From: JAJEEA01 sp965116765
Lineage (GTDB): Bacteria > Acidobacteriota > Vicinamibacteria > Vicinamibacterales > UBA8438
Reading direction: 5' to 3'
Length of the DNA stretch: 64,000 nucleotides
Assembly (NCBI GenBank): GCA_965116765.1
Contig: OZ220718.1
Span: 4,402,001-4,466,000 of the forward strand
Shown here: positions 47,284 through 56,226 of the stretch, one piece after another
How the letters are laid out: every line of letters starts with the position of its first letter
Numbering within the stretch: the stretch's first letter is position 1
Made by a program: the position numbers and the translations under genes
The notes under the pieces: model-generated
Seen by the model: only the letters and a program-made list of their open reading frames with translations
Databases searched by the model: none
What the model was told of the DNA's origin: nothing

Positions 47284-47366
47284 GCGGCCCCCTCCTCCGC
47301 TTCCGGTTCGCGGACGGCGACGTGCAGGATGCGGGTCACGCGGTCGCCTCCTCCGCCTCCGGCTCC
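47255..47366 (-). repeat. 56-bp tandem duplication at the ATPase/permease junction
   Basis: Bases 47255-47310 and 47311-47366 are two copies of one 56-base unit with a few mismatches. In the coding direction the unit holds the end of the ATPase gene (encoding EPEAEE), a ribosome binding site, a start codon and the first codons of the permease (TRILHVAVR). The original genes overlapped at a single junction; now there are two. Confidence 0.9.
47280..47339 (-). CDS. 19-codon micro-ORF coupling ATPase and permease genes
   Basis: GTG at 47339 opens VTRILHVAVREPEAEEGAA and stops at TGA 47282-47280. Its GTG overlaps the ATPase stop as GTGA, and its stop overlaps the permease start as ATGA. It carries its own GGAGG site from the duplicated unit. 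The peptide fuses the permease N-terminus to the ATPase C-terminus. It is probably a by-product of the duplication, but it may keep translation coupled. Confidence 0.5.
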   Translation of the reverse strand: MTRILHVAVREPEAEEGAA

Positions 47367-48313
47367 CCGAGCGCGGCGCGCAGCCGGTCCTCGTCGTCGC
47401 CTGACGCCCCGCCTGCGACGATGCGGATGAAGACGTCCTCGAGGCGGGGACGGGTGAGCTCGATGCGCGCGGCCGGCACCGTCTCCATGAGCCGTCGCAT
47501 CGCCGCGGCCGGGTCGGTCCCCTCCCGCAGCAGGATTTCCGACCCGCGATCGGTGTCGCGCACGCGCTCCACCTCGTCGATCGCCCCCAGTGCGGCGGTG
47601 TCGGCGGCGGGGTCGAGCGGCTCGAACTGGATGGACCGCGGGTCGTACCGGCTGCGGATGTCGGCGAGCGCGTCGTCGAGCACCTTGCGGCCCTCGTGGA
47701 CCATGACGATGTGCTCGCAGATCTCTTCCGCCTGCGGCATCACGTGCGTCGAGAAGAGGATGGTGGCCCCCCGGCCGTGCTCCTCGAGGATGAGGTCGCG
47801 CAGCATCCGCGTGCTGACCGGATCGAGGCCGCTGAACGGCTCGTCGAGGATGAGCAGGTCCGGCCGGTGAATCGTCGCCGCCACGAGCTGGACCTTCTGC
47901 GACATGCCCTTCGACAGCTCGTTGCACCGCTTGCTCTCGACGCCGGGCAGCCCCACGCGCTCGAGCGCGGCCGAGATCCGCCGGTCGAGGTCGGGTCCGT
48001 CGGCGCCCTTGAGCCGCGCCATGAACCGGAGGAACGCGCGCACCTTCATGCGCTTGTACAGGCCCCGCTCTTCCGGCAGGTAGCCGATGCGGTCCTTCGC
48101 CTCGAGCGCCGACGCGCGTCCGAGGACGGAGACCTCGCCCGCGTCGGGGAAGAGGATCGACATGACGATGCGGATGGTCGTCGTCTTTCCGGCGCCGTTG
48201 GGCCCGATGAACCCGTAGAGCCCGCCGCGCGGAATCTCGAGATCGAGGTCGTCGACCGCGGTCAGCTCTCCGAACGTCTTGGTGACGCCGGTCATGCGAA
48301 TGGCGGTTTCCAT
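47336..48313 (-). CDS. ABC transporter ATP-binding protein (NatA-like)
   Basis: 325 residues with Walker A GPNGAGKTTTI, a variant signature LSKGMSQKVQL as in NatA/CcmA-type ATPases, Walker B LLILDEPFSGLDP and H-loop FSTHVMPQAEEI. The C-terminal 90 residues are the extra domain common in this group. It pairs with the downstream permease as an exporter; substrate unknown. The ATG at 48313 begins METAIRMTGVTKTFGELTAV, the normal family opening; the longer open frame to 48523 is not needed. The gene ends EPEAEEATA, the sequence duplicated at the junction. Confidence 0.9.
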   Translation of the reverse strand: METAIRMTGVTKTFGELTAVDDLDLEIPRGGLYGFIGPNGAGKTTTIRIVMSILFPDAGEVSVLGRASALEAKDRIGYLPEERGLYKRMKVRAFLRFMARLKGADGPDLDRRISAALERVGLPGVESKRCNELSKGMSQKVQLVAATIHRPDLLILDEPFSGLDPVSTRMLRDLILEEHGRGATILFSTHVMPQAEEICEHIVMVHEGRKVLDDALADIRSRYDPRSIQFEPLDPAADTAALGAIDEVERVRDTDRGSEILLREGTDPAAAMRRLMETVPAARIELTRPRLEDVFIRIVAGGASGDDEDRLRAALGEPEAEEATA

Positions 48314-48744
48314 GGGCGCTGGGCTCTCCGACGAGTGGCCGCACAGGGTAGCACGACGCCCCCCGGGGTCCCGATGCTCCGTATACGCATCGAGGGCCCC
48401 CGTTGTTCGGTCCCCGACGCCATGCCGTGGGCTTCTCGGCGCCGCGCCCGGCCGCGACGGCCGATGGGGGAACGGGGGCCTCACGCGTGGAAATGGCAAC
48501 CGAAAAAGGGCCCGCGTGGCCACGCGAAGAGGGACCCCCAGTCCTCCCTCAACACGTCAGATTTGGGCCCTCCTGTCTGCGCGTTCCCGGCTGTCGGGCA
48601 GGATCGCCGGGGATCGTGCGCGCAGCCGGCGTCGAGGCCGTCAGCTCCCCGAAGCGGGGGCGGAGCGAAACGACGCGCCTTGACGCCGTCGAGAGCACTG
48701 GCGAGCTCAGCGAGCCCGCGACGGCGGCCGACGGTACGGAGGCC
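48314..48744. other. Intergenic stretch without a recognisable gene
   Basis: About 430 bases between the ABC ATPase start and the stop of the PQQ dehydrogenase, both on the minus strand. It includes a 12-base palindrome GCGTGGCCACGC near 48510 that could be an operator. No gene or terminator is clear. Confidence 0.4.
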
Positions 48745-50721
48745 TCACTCCAGGGCCAGGGCCACGAGGCCGGCGTCGTTGGCGGTGCCGTAGGCGAGGA
48801 CGATGAACTGCCGGCCGCCTTGCAGGTAGGTCATCGGCGTGCCGGTCGGGGCCACGTCCAGCTCGACCGCGTGCACCGTCTCTCCCGTCGCCTTGTCGAA
48901 GGCGAGCAGGAACGGGGTCTCCGACAGCGCGGGGGCGAGGGGCCCGTCGGCGGCGCGGCGGAAGGCGAGGTCGGGGCTGTCGCGCCGGCCCCGGAAGCCG
49001 AGGAAGAGCAAGGTCTTCGTGAGGAGCGGCCCCGTATAGGAGCCGCCGCCGAGCGGCCCGGGGTCGGGCACCCCCATGTCGATCAGCTCCTGCCGCGGGC
49101 CGTCCCCAAGGGGCGTCATCCAGGCGCGGGTCCCCGTGTTCAGGTCGAACGCGCTGAGCCGGACGTACGGCGGCTTCCACAGCGGAAGTCCGCGCGGGCC
49201 GCGCAGGCCGCCCGAGCCGGTCCGGCGGTAGCGGAAGTCGGACGTCGCCGGGTCCGGCGGCGCGAGCTGCACGACGCCGGGCTGCGTGCGCGACGGCACG
49301 TAGAGCCAGCCCGTCTCGGGGTCGGCCGCCGCGCCGTGCCAGTTGGCGCCGCCGATCTGGCCGGGCATGAGGATGGTGCCCCGCTTGCCGTCCCCCGCCG
49401 CCGTGATCGGCTCGTAGAGCGGCCCCCACGTGAACTCGTCCAGGATCTCGATCGCTTCGGCCCGCAGCTCGGGCGTGAAGTCGATGAGGTCGTCGATGCT
49501 CACCCCCTGCCGGTCGAACGGCGGCGGCTTCGTCGGGTGCGGCTGGGTCGGCGACAGGCGCTCGCCCGGCACCGTCGACGGCGGGGCCGGCCGCTCCTCG
49601 ATCGGCCACACCGGCTCGCCGGTGACGCGGTCGAAGACGTAGGTGTAGGCCTGCTTCGTCACCACCGCGACCGCCCGGATCGGCCGCCCGTCGACCTCGA
49701 CGTCCACGAGCACCGGGGCCGCCGTCGCGTCGTAGTCCCAGACGCCGTGGTGGACGAGCTGGAAGTGCCAGACCCGCTCGCCGGTGGCGGCGTCGAGGCA
49801 CACGATGCTCTCCGCGAAGAGGTTGTCGCCGAGGCGGTGGCCGCCGTAGTAGTCGTTGGTCGGGGTGCCCAGGGGCAGATAGACGTAGCCGAGCTCGGGG
49901 TCGGCGGTCAGCATGCCCCAGGCGTTGGTCGCGCCCGAGTATTCCCACGAGCCGTCCTCCCACGTCTCGTTGCCGAATTCCCCGGGCTGGGGGATGGTGT
50001 GGAACTCCCACAGCTCGTCCCCGGTGCGCACGTCGAAGCCGCGCACGTCGCCGGGCGCGTCGAGCTGGTAGCGGGGGCCGTCGAAGACGACCGAGCCGAT
50101 CACGACGACGTCGCCGACGACGATCGGCGCCGACATCAGCTGGTAGTCGCGCCGCCGGATGGGCCGGCGCAGCCCCTGGGTGGCGTCGACGGCCCCGTCG
50201 GCCCCGAAGTCGGCGACGGGGCGCCCCGTCCGCGCGTCGAGCGCCCACAGGTAGGCGTCGCCGGTGGGCAGGAAGACGCGCGCGTCGCGCCCGTCCGACC
50301 AGTAGGCCACGCCGCGCGCGTTGTAGCCGGTGTTGGCGGGCCGCTCGCCCTCCCAGCTTCCGGGGTCGAACACCCACAGGGTCTCGCCCGTCGCGGCGTC
50401 GACGGCCGCCGCCTGCGACAGCGACGTCTTGACGTAGAGGACGCCGTCGGCGAGCACCGGCGTCGACTTGAAGGCGGCGGGCAGGGCCGGCAGCGTCGTG
50501 CGGTGCTCGGTGACGATGGGGTTGTCTGGCGACTCCCACCGCCAGACCTCGCGGAGCCGGCCGACGTTGCCGCGGTCGATCTGCCCGAGCGGCGAGTACT
50601 TCGTGCTGCCGTGGTCGCCCCCGTAGGCGGGCCACTCTCCGGCGGGCGCGCCGTGCTGGGCGGCGGCCGGGCTCCCGAGCAGGACGGCGGTCACGACGGC
50701 GGCGGCGATGCGCTGCGGCAT
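48745..50721 (-). CDS. PQQ-dependent dehydrogenase (quinoprotein glucose dehydrogenase-like), exported
   Basis: 658 residues: signal peptide (RIAAAVVTAVLLGSPAAAQ), EWPAYGGDHGSTKYSPLGQI, propeller-blade repeats (AVDAATGETLWVFD, ALDARTGRPVADFG, GFDVRTGDELWEFH, CLDAATGERVWHFQ), and PTNDYYGGHRLGDNLF with HHGVWDYDATAAPVLVDVEVDG. These match the 12787 protein along its length. It lacks a haem domain and membrane segments, so electrons must leave through a separate acceptor. Expected to oxidise a sugar or alcohol in the periplasm with PQQ. Together with 6095, 12787 and 55001 it makes four exported PQQ-type enzymes in 50 kb; no PQQ synthesis genes are in the window. Confidence 0.88.
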   Translation of the reverse strand: MPQRIAAAVVTAVLLGSPAAAQHGAPAGEWPAYGGDHGSTKYSPLGQIDRGNVGRLREVWRWESPDNPIVTEHRTTLPALPAAFKSTPVLADGVLYVKTSLSQAAAVDAATGETLWVFDPGSWEGERPANTGYNARGVAYWSDGRDARVFLPTGDAYLWALDARTGRPVADFGADGAVDATQGLRRPIRRRDYQLMSAPIVVGDVVVIGSVVFDGPRYQLDAPGDVRGFDVRTGDELWEFHTIPQPGEFGNETWEDGSWEYSGATNAWGMLTADPELGYVYLPLGTPTNDYYGGHRLGDNLFAESIVCLDAATGERVWHFQLVHHGVWDYDATAAPVLVDVEVDGRPIRAVAVVTKQAYTYVFDRVTGEPVWPIEERPAPPSTVPGERLSPTQPHPTKPPPFDRQGVSIDDLIDFTPELRAEAIEILDEFTWGPLYEPITAAGDGKRGTILMPGQIGGANWHGAAADPETGWLYVPSRTQPGVVQLAPPDPATSDFRYRRTGSGGLRGPRGLPLWKPPYVRLSAFDLNTGTRAWMTPLGDGPRQELIDMGVPDPGPLGGGSYTGPLLTKTLLFLGFRGRRDSPDLAFRRAADGPLAPALSETPFLLAFDKATGETVHAVELDVAPTGTPMTYLQGGRQFIVLAYGTANDAGLVALALE

Positions 50722-50917
50722 GGCGTTCCTCCCGTGCCCACTTGCGGCCGGAACGGCGGCGGCCTCCCTCCCGCGGGGCGGTCCCAGCCAGCCAGGGCGG
50801 GTGCGTTTGCCGCCGCGGTCGACTCCCGCCAGTTGGCGAAGGACATTATCATGCTCCGGAGAACGGCCGGCAGGGCGCAGCAGGGCGCCTCACGCACGGA
50901 GCTGCAAGTGCTGGCGG

Positions 50918-51113
50918 GACTCCGGCGTCGGGCGCGGAGCCGCTCGTCGGCCGAGAGTGAGCAGGTAGAACGGACCCGTCCCCCGAGGAGGACGATGTCC
51001 ACCCCACACCTTCGCGCCGTGGACGGTTCCGGCGCGGGGCGCGGAGCCGCTCACAGAACGAACGTGAGCAGGTAGAACAGCCCCGTCCCCCCGAGGAGGA
51101 CGATGCCCACCCA
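50918..51113 (-). repeat. Duplicated 3' end of the Nramp-like gene
   Basis: About 90 bases covering the last 20 codons of the transporter gene plus its 3' flank (about 51022-51113) recur at about 50918-51007, a period of 106 bases. The second copy has one base missing and no longer encodes the end IVLLGGTGLFYLLTFVL. The rest of 50722-51050 holds no recognisable gene. Confidence 0.8.
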
Positions 51114-52322
51114 CGAGAGGACCAGCATCGCCCGGCCCGGCCGGTGCTCGGCCGGCATCTCGGGCGAGCCGACCGCGCGCAGGTTCAGGTAGCCGAGGAC
51201 CGGGCTGGTCAGGAACGTGAGGGTGGTGGCGAAGTCGATCATCGTCGTGAGGTTGCCGATGAACAGGGCCAGGACCACCAGGGTGAGGAGCATCACGCCG
51301 GCGAGGCTCCACCAGTAGACGGGGCCGCACGGCGCCGGCCGCGGGGCCGCCGGTCCGGACCGCAGGACCGCGAGGGTGCGCTCGATCGAGCGCGGGCCAC
51401 CGTCGAGGACGGTCAGCGCCGTCGACAGCATGGTGGTCACCACCGCGGCCAGCACCACCGGCCGCGTCCAGGCGCCGAGGGTCGCGCTGTACAGCTCGAC
51501 GAGCTGGGTGGAGAACCTCGGCCCCTCCGGCGCGAACGTCTGCCCGGACCCGAACATCACCGCGGCGCCGAGGGTCAGGAAGGCGAAGGCGAGCACCCCG
51601 GTGCCGACGTACCCCACGAGGAAGTCCTGCCGCGCCGTCGCCACCGTGGCCGTCCGGCCGGTGTCGTCGTTCTTGGCCAGGGTCCACAGCGAGCTCCAGA
51701 CGGCGCTGTCGACCCCCGACGGCATCCATCCCGCCAGGGCGAGCAGAAAGACGAACGGCACCGCCGAGCCGACGAGCCCGCCCGGCCACAGCGCGAGCGT
51801 CGACACGTCGGCGCGCGGCAGGCTGACCGCCGCCGCCAGCAGCGTCGACAGCGCCAGCAGCAGCACGATCACCTTGATGGAGAGGTCGAGGCCCCGGAAC
51901 CGGCCCCACCACAGCAGGGCGGCGACCGGCGCCATCACCGCCGCCGCCAGCACCGGCAGCGACCAGTCGAGGCCGAGGGTGAAGCCCACGAGGTAGGCGG
52001 TGAACATCACCACCGCCGGCGGCACCGTGGCCGTCGTCGACACCGTGATGACGAGGTAGAGCCAGAGCGCCCAGCGGCCGACCCGCCCGTAGCCCTCGAC
52101 GAGGCTCTCGCCGGTGGCGGCGGCGTAGCGCGGGCCGTACTCGAAGAACGGGTACTTCAGGACCAGCGCGATCAGGACGATGCCGGCGAGGCCGAACCCC
52201 GCGGACGCCCCCGCCCGGGTCGACTGCACCAGGTGGGAGACCCCGATCGCGGTGGCCGCCCAGAGCAGGCCGGGGCCGAAGGAGGCCGGGAGTCGGAAGC
52301 GGGACACGGTCGAGACAGGCAC
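51051..52322 (-). CDS. Nramp-family-like transporter without the canonical metal motifs
   Basis: 423 residues with about 11 helices in the Nramp (LeuT-fold) layout, starting GPGLLWAATAIGVSHLVQSTRAGASAGF. In classic Nramp proteins this first helix carries DPGN and helix 6 carries MPH. Here helix 1 has GVSHLV and helix 6 reads ALAGWMPSGVDSAVWSSLW, so neither metal-binding motif is present. It may carry a different substrate, as do some Nramp relatives. It starts 15 bases after the ornithine-cyclodeaminase-family gene, so both are probably co-transcribed and may act on the same compound; that is inference. Its 3' end is duplicated downstream. Confidence 0.8.
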   Translation of the reverse strand: MPVSTVSRFRLPASFGPGLLWAATAIGVSHLVQSTRAGASAGFGLAGIVLIALVLKYPFFEYGPRYAAATGESLVEGYGRVGRWALWLYLVITVSTTATVPPAVVMFTAYLVGFTLGLDWSLPVLAAAVMAPVAALLWWGRFRGLDLSIKVIVLLLALSTLLAAAVSLPRADVSTLALWPGGLVGSAVPFVFLLALAGWMPSGVDSAVWSSLWTLAKNDDTGRTATVATARQDFLVGYVGTGVLAFAFLTLGAAVMFGSGQTFAPEGPRFSTQLVELYSATLGAWTRPVVLAAVVTTMLSTALTVLDGGPRSIERTLAVLRSGPAAPRPAPCGPVYWWSLAGVMLLTLVVLALFIGNLTTMIDFATTLTFLTSPVLGYLNLRAVGSPEMPAEHRPGRAMLVLSWVGIVLLGGTGLFYLLTFVL

Positions 52323-52337
52323 GGCGCTGCTCCAGGC

Positions 52338-53348
52338 TCAGAAGGGCGCGAGGATGCCGAGACCCGCCGCTTCCGCTCTCGCTACGGCGGTCTCCGCGAT
52401 GGCGATGTCCTGGGCGGCGTTGCCGACCGACTCGAAGAGGGTGAAGTCGCGGCCGCAACGGCCCGGGGGCGCCGCCCCGTTCACGATCTCGCCGATCTCG
52501 GCGTCGACCGCATCCTTGCCGATCAGTCCCGAGTCAGCCGGCACGATGAGGTCTCCCGTCTCCGACCAGGCCGCCTCGCGCTGATCGACCACCACGCGGG
52601 CGCGCCGTACGAGGTCGACGTCGACCTCCTGCATGTCGGGGCGGTAGGAGCCGACTGCGTTCACGTGCGTCCCGGGCGCCAGGTCGCTCGTGGTGAAGAC
52701 CGGCGTCGTGCCGCTGGTCGCGGTCACCACCAGGCCGGCGCCGTCGAGCGCGGCTGCGGCGTCGGGGACTGCGCGGACGGTGGGCGGCGAAGCGGGGCCG
52801 TCGTCCGGCACGAGGGTGTCGGCCTCTTCCGACAGCCGGGCGGCCAGGCGCTCGGCGCTCGCGCCCGAGCGCGACACGATACGCACCTCGCGGAGCCGCC
52901 GCGTGCGCGCGAGGAGCTCGACGTGCGACCGTCCCTGCGCGCCGGCGCCGAACACCGCGAGGACGTCGGCGTCGGCCTGGGCGAGCAGGTCCGTGGCGAG
53001 CGCGCTCGCGGCGGCGGTGCGTACCTCGGTCAGCGACGTGCCGTCGAGCAGCGCGCGGGCGCGACCCGTCTCCGCGTCGAGCAGGAGCACCGCGCCCTGC
53101 ACCGCCGGCGCGCCGCGCGACGGATTGTCGGGAAAGACGGACACGACCTTGGCGCCGAGCGCGGGCCGCGCGCCGAGGACGGCCGGCATGACGAGCATGA
53201 GCCCGCGGGCGCTCTCGAGGTGGCTGCGGACCGGGACCGTGGCCGTTCCCCCCGACAGCTCCCCGAAGGCAGCTCGCATGGCATCCACCGCGTCCCGGGC
53301 CGAAAGGGCGCGTCGCACGTCGGCGGCGGAGAGGACTCGAATCGGCAA
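52338..53348 (-). CDS. Ornithine cyclodeaminase/mu-crystallin family protein
   Basis: 336 residues with the family marks: ALGAKVVSVFPDNPSRGAPAVQG including the substrate-binding Lys, a Rossmann segment AVFGAGAQGRSHVELL, and GSYRPDMQEVDVDLVRRA with the Asp expected in the active site. Members are NAD(P)-dependent and include ornithine cyclodeaminase, alanine dehydrogenase and imine reductases such as ketimine reductase. The exact reaction cannot be told. The ATG at 53348 begins PIRVLSAADVRRAL, the usual start. It is the first gene of a likely operon with the Nramp-like transporter. Confidence 0.87.
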   Translation of the reverse strand: MPIRVLSAADVRRALSARDAVDAMRAAFGELSGGTATVPVRSHLESARGLMLVMPAVLGARPALGAKVVSVFPDNPSRGAPAVQGAVLLLDAETGRARALLDGTSLTEVRTAAASALATDLLAQADADVLAVFGAGAQGRSHVELLARTRRLREVRIVSRSGASAERLAARLSEEADTLVPDDGPASPPTVRAVPDAAAALDGAGLVVTATSGTTPVFTTSDLAPGTHVNAVGSYRPDMQEVDVDLVRRARVVVDQREAAWSETGDLIVPADSGLIGKDAVDAEIGEIVNGAAPPGRCGRDFTLFESVGNAAQDIAIAETAVARAEAAGLGILAPF

Positions 53349-53485
53349 GGCGGCCGTCCTGCTGGGGCAGCGACACAGTGTAGCGCAGCGTCGCGCGTGA
53401 ACGCGGTCGGAGCGGGGTGGACGAGAACGGCCATCTGGTCCATGATGGGCGCATTCCGGGAGAGACGCGCAGGAGGGAACCGAAG

Positions 53486-54535
53486 ATGAATCATCGCAGT
53501 CAGGTGGCGACGTTCGCAGTGGCCGCGGGCGTGGCGCTGATGCCGGTGCTCGCGGCGGCCCAGCCGGCGGACGAGACCGGCGCCCGGACCCCGTGGGGGC
53601 ATCCCGACATCCAGGGCATCTGGGACTACCGCACGCTGACCCCGCTCGAGCGGCCCGAGGAGCTGGGGGACAAGGCGTTCCTCACCGAGGAGGAGGCGTC
53701 GAGCCTGGAGCAGGAGACCCTGGCTCGCAACGAGCTGCTGCTGAACCGGCCTCCCGAGACGACGTCGGCCAGCGACCAGGTCGACCGGCGGGAGGACGGC
53801 ACGCCCGGCTTCTACAACAACTTCTGGCTCGACCGCGGCACCACCGCCATCGCCACGCGGCGCACGTCGCTCGTCGTGGATCCCCCCGACGGCCGCCTGC
53901 CGGCCCTGACGGAGCCGGCGCGGCAGCGCGCGGAGTCGGCCGAGGCCGAGCGCATCGCCGCCGTGCGCCGGGGACGGCTGCCCGCGGCCAGCTACACCGA
54001 CCTCGACGCGGGAGACCGCTGCATCCAGCACGCCAAGGCCGGCCCGCCCATCAGCACCGGCGGCTACAACAACAACATCCAGATCTTCCAGACCCCCGAC
54101 CACGTCGTCATCCTGGCCGAGCAGAACCACGACGCGCGCATCGTCCCCCTCGACGGGCGCCCCCACGTGTCGCCCCGGGTGGCGCAGTGGATGGGCGACT
54201 CGCGCGGCTACTGGGACGGCGAGACGCTGGTCGTCGAGACCGTCCACTTCAACGGCAAGCACGACCAGATCGGGCGCCCGCTCCTGAGCTCGGGCGAGAA
54301 CCTGTCGCTCGTCGAGCGGTTCACGCTGATGGACCCCGAGAACCTGATGTACGAGTACACGGTCACCGACCCCACCATCTGGACGAGCGCCTGGACCGCC
54401 CAGCACCCGATGAAGCGGAACCCCGACCTGCTGTTCGAGTTCGCCTGCCACGAGGGCAACTACGGCATGGAGGGCATCATGGCCGGCTCGCGCGCGCAGG
54501 AGGCGGCGGCCGCCGCCGAGGCAGGGTCGCGCTAG
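53486..54535 (+). CDS. Exported protein of unknown function (acidobacterial WDGDTLV-type)
   Basis: 349 residues: signal peptide (VATFAVAAGVALMPVLAAAQ), then RTPWGHPDIQGIWDYRTLTPLERP, IVPLDGRPHVSPRVAQWMGDSRGYWDGETLVVETVHFNGK, and LVERFTLMDPENLMYEYTVTDPTIWTSAW. The GxWDGDTLVVxT core and the following ERF...YEYTVxDP pattern are shared with the 62003 product, so both belong to one large unnamed family of exported Acidobacteriota proteins. No catalytic site is known. GGAGGG precedes the ATG at 53486. Its stop codon lies in CTAGGAGTCTG, a match to the first bases of the dispersed hairpin repeat. Confidence 0.8.
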   Translation: MNHRSQVATFAVAAGVALMPVLAAAQPADETGARTPWGHPDIQGIWDYRTLTPLERPEELGDKAFLTEEEASSLEQETLARNELLLNRPPETTSASDQVDRREDGTPGFYNNFWLDRGTTAIATRRTSLVVDPPDGRLPALTEPARQRAESAEAERIAAVRRGRLPAASYTDLDAGDRCIQHAKAGPPISTGGYNNNIQIFQTPDHVVILAEQNHDARIVPLDGRPHVSPRVAQWMGDSRGYWDGETLVVETVHFNGKHDQIGRPLLSSGENLSLVERFTLMDPENLMYEYTVTDPTIWTSAWTAQHPMKRNPDLLFEFACHEGNYGMEGIMAGSRAQEAAAAAEAGSR

Positions 54536-54619
54536 GAGTCTGTGCAACGACGATCCGGCCGCGCTCACGCATCACTACGATGTGTGCTCCGTTCGCCAAG
54601 GAGTTGACCCCCACAAGGC

Positions 54620-54877
54620 TCATTCACGACGCGAGGCCAGCTTCATGAACCATCGCTGCTGCTCGACCAGGCCGGACGTCGGTCGAGGCGCACGGGGCGG
54701 GACCGTGTAGTCTGCCTCGCCGCACAGGAGGGCGAGCGCCTGCTCCGGATCGAGCCGACGCAGCTCCTCGCGCCGCACCCGTTCCAGCCGCGGCCCCGCC
54801 TGCTGCCAGGTCTTCACCCAGCGGCGCGCGAGGGCGTTCTGATCGGGGCTCCGGCGTGGGGGTCTATCCTCGGCCAC
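54620..54877 (-). CDS. Small hypothetical protein (SGLVEQQRWF-type)
   Basis: 85 residues from a GTG at 54877, mostly helical: SPDQNALARRWVKTWQQAGPRLERVRREELRRLDPEQALALL, then SGLVEQQRWFMKLASRRE. Small proteins ending in this way often precede a nucleotidyltransferase or toxin-like partner gene as I remember them, but none follows here; the gene next downstream on that strand is over 1 kb away. GGAGG lies about 14 bases upstream, a weak spacing. It may be an orphan half of such a module. Confidence 0.5.
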   Translation of the reverse strand: MAEDRPPRRSPDQNALARRWVKTWQQAGPRLERVRREELRRLDPEQALALLCGEADYTVPPRAPRPTSGLVEQQRWFMKLASRRE

Positions 54878-55000
54878 GAGCCAAGTATAGGCCCTCCGGC
54901 TCCGAAGGCCCCCGGCCTGCCGCAAGTTCCAGGTGAAGTGGATAGCGGAGGGCGCGGCCCGGTCAGCGCCCCCGCCACCCGTGGTCGTGCGCGTCGGCCA

Positions 55001-56226
55001 TTACTCCGACGGCTCGATGCGCAGCAGCGCGCCGTCGTCGACGTGGTCGGTCAGCACGTAGAGCAGTTCGTCGGGCCCCTGGCGCACCTCGCGGATGCGC
55101 TGGCGGAACTCCTGCAGCAGCGACTCGCGGCGCAGCTCCTCCATCAGGTCGTTCATGACGATGCGCTGGAGGTTGCCGGTGCCGGGGATGCCGCCCTCCT
55201 GGAGGGCGCCGACGAAGACGTTGCCCTGCCAGGCCGGGAACGCGTCGCCGGTGTAGACGGCGAGGCCGGCGGCGGCGATGGCGGGCAGCCACACCACGAC
55301 CGGCGACTCGTAGCCGTCGCGCGTGGGATGCGACGAGACGCGCGCGCCGGGGTAGAGGCGCCCGAAGCTCATCAGCGGCCAGCCGTAGTTGCGCCCCGAC
55401 TGCAGGATGTTGAGCTCGTCGCCCCCGTTGGGGCCGTTCTCGTGCTGCCAGATGTCGCCGGTCCCCGGGTGCAGCGCGAGGCCGAGGGTGTTGCGGTGCC
55501 CGATGGTGTAGATCTCCGGCCGGTGGCCCGGCTCGTTCACGAAGGGGTTGTCGTCGGGCACGGTGCCGTCGTCGTTGAGGCGCAGCACCTTGCCGCGCAG
55601 GCTCATGGGGTCTTGCGGGGCCATGAGCAGATCCCCGTCCTGCGACCGGATGCGGCCGCCGGTCGACATGTAGACCTTGCCGTCGGTGCCGAAGGCGACG
55701 CGGCCGTTCAGCCCCGAGTTGGTGTAGAAGGGCTCGGTGACCACGAGGTCCTCGACATCGTGGAGGGCGTGCCCCTCGAGCCGGCCCCGCGCGAGGGCGG
55801 GCGAGCCGCGGCCGTCGTCGTGCCTCGGGGCCGCCTTGGTGTAGGTCATGTAGACCAGGCCGTTGTCGGCGAACTCGGGGTGGAGGGCCACGTCCATCAG
55901 GCCGCCGTTGCCGTCGGTGCGCACCTCGGGCACGCCGGCGATGGGGTCCGGGTCGAGCACGTCGTCGCGCACCACGCGCAGGCGGCCGTCGCGCTCGGTG
56001 ACGAGCATGCCGCCGCCGGGCATGAACGCGATGGCCCACGGGTGCGACAGCCCTCTCGGGCCACCACGCTGACGCGTATCTCGTGCTGCTCGGCGGTGTC
56101 GATGACCCAGGGGCCGTCGCCGAGCGGCGGCACCGGCACGCCGATGGGCTCGTCCTGGGCGTGGGCGACCGCGAACAGGCAGAGCAGCAGGGGCGCCGTG
56201 AAGAGTACCGAACGTCTGAACTTCAT
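55001..56226 (-). CDS. PQQ-dependent sugar dehydrogenase (aldose sugar dehydrogenase-like), frameshifted
   Basis: About 407 residues after repair. A signal peptide (FRRSVLFTAPLLLCLFAVAHAQ) starts at ATG 56226 behind GGGAGG. The body is the six-bladed sugar dehydrogenase type: GLSHPWAIAFMPGGGMLVTERDGRLRVV, NGGLMDVALHPEFADNGLVYMTYTKA, RNTLGLALHPGTGDIWQHENGPNGGDELNIL and GRNYGWPLMSFG. This resembles E. coli YliI and soluble glucose dehydrogenase. The signal-peptide frame and body frame are joined by a GAGA sequence near 56054-56060, where deleting GA restores one frame. A 2-base duplication therefore breaks the gene, or the assembly is wrong there. The enzyme would oxidise aldoses in the periplasm with PQQ. 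Confidence 0.82.
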
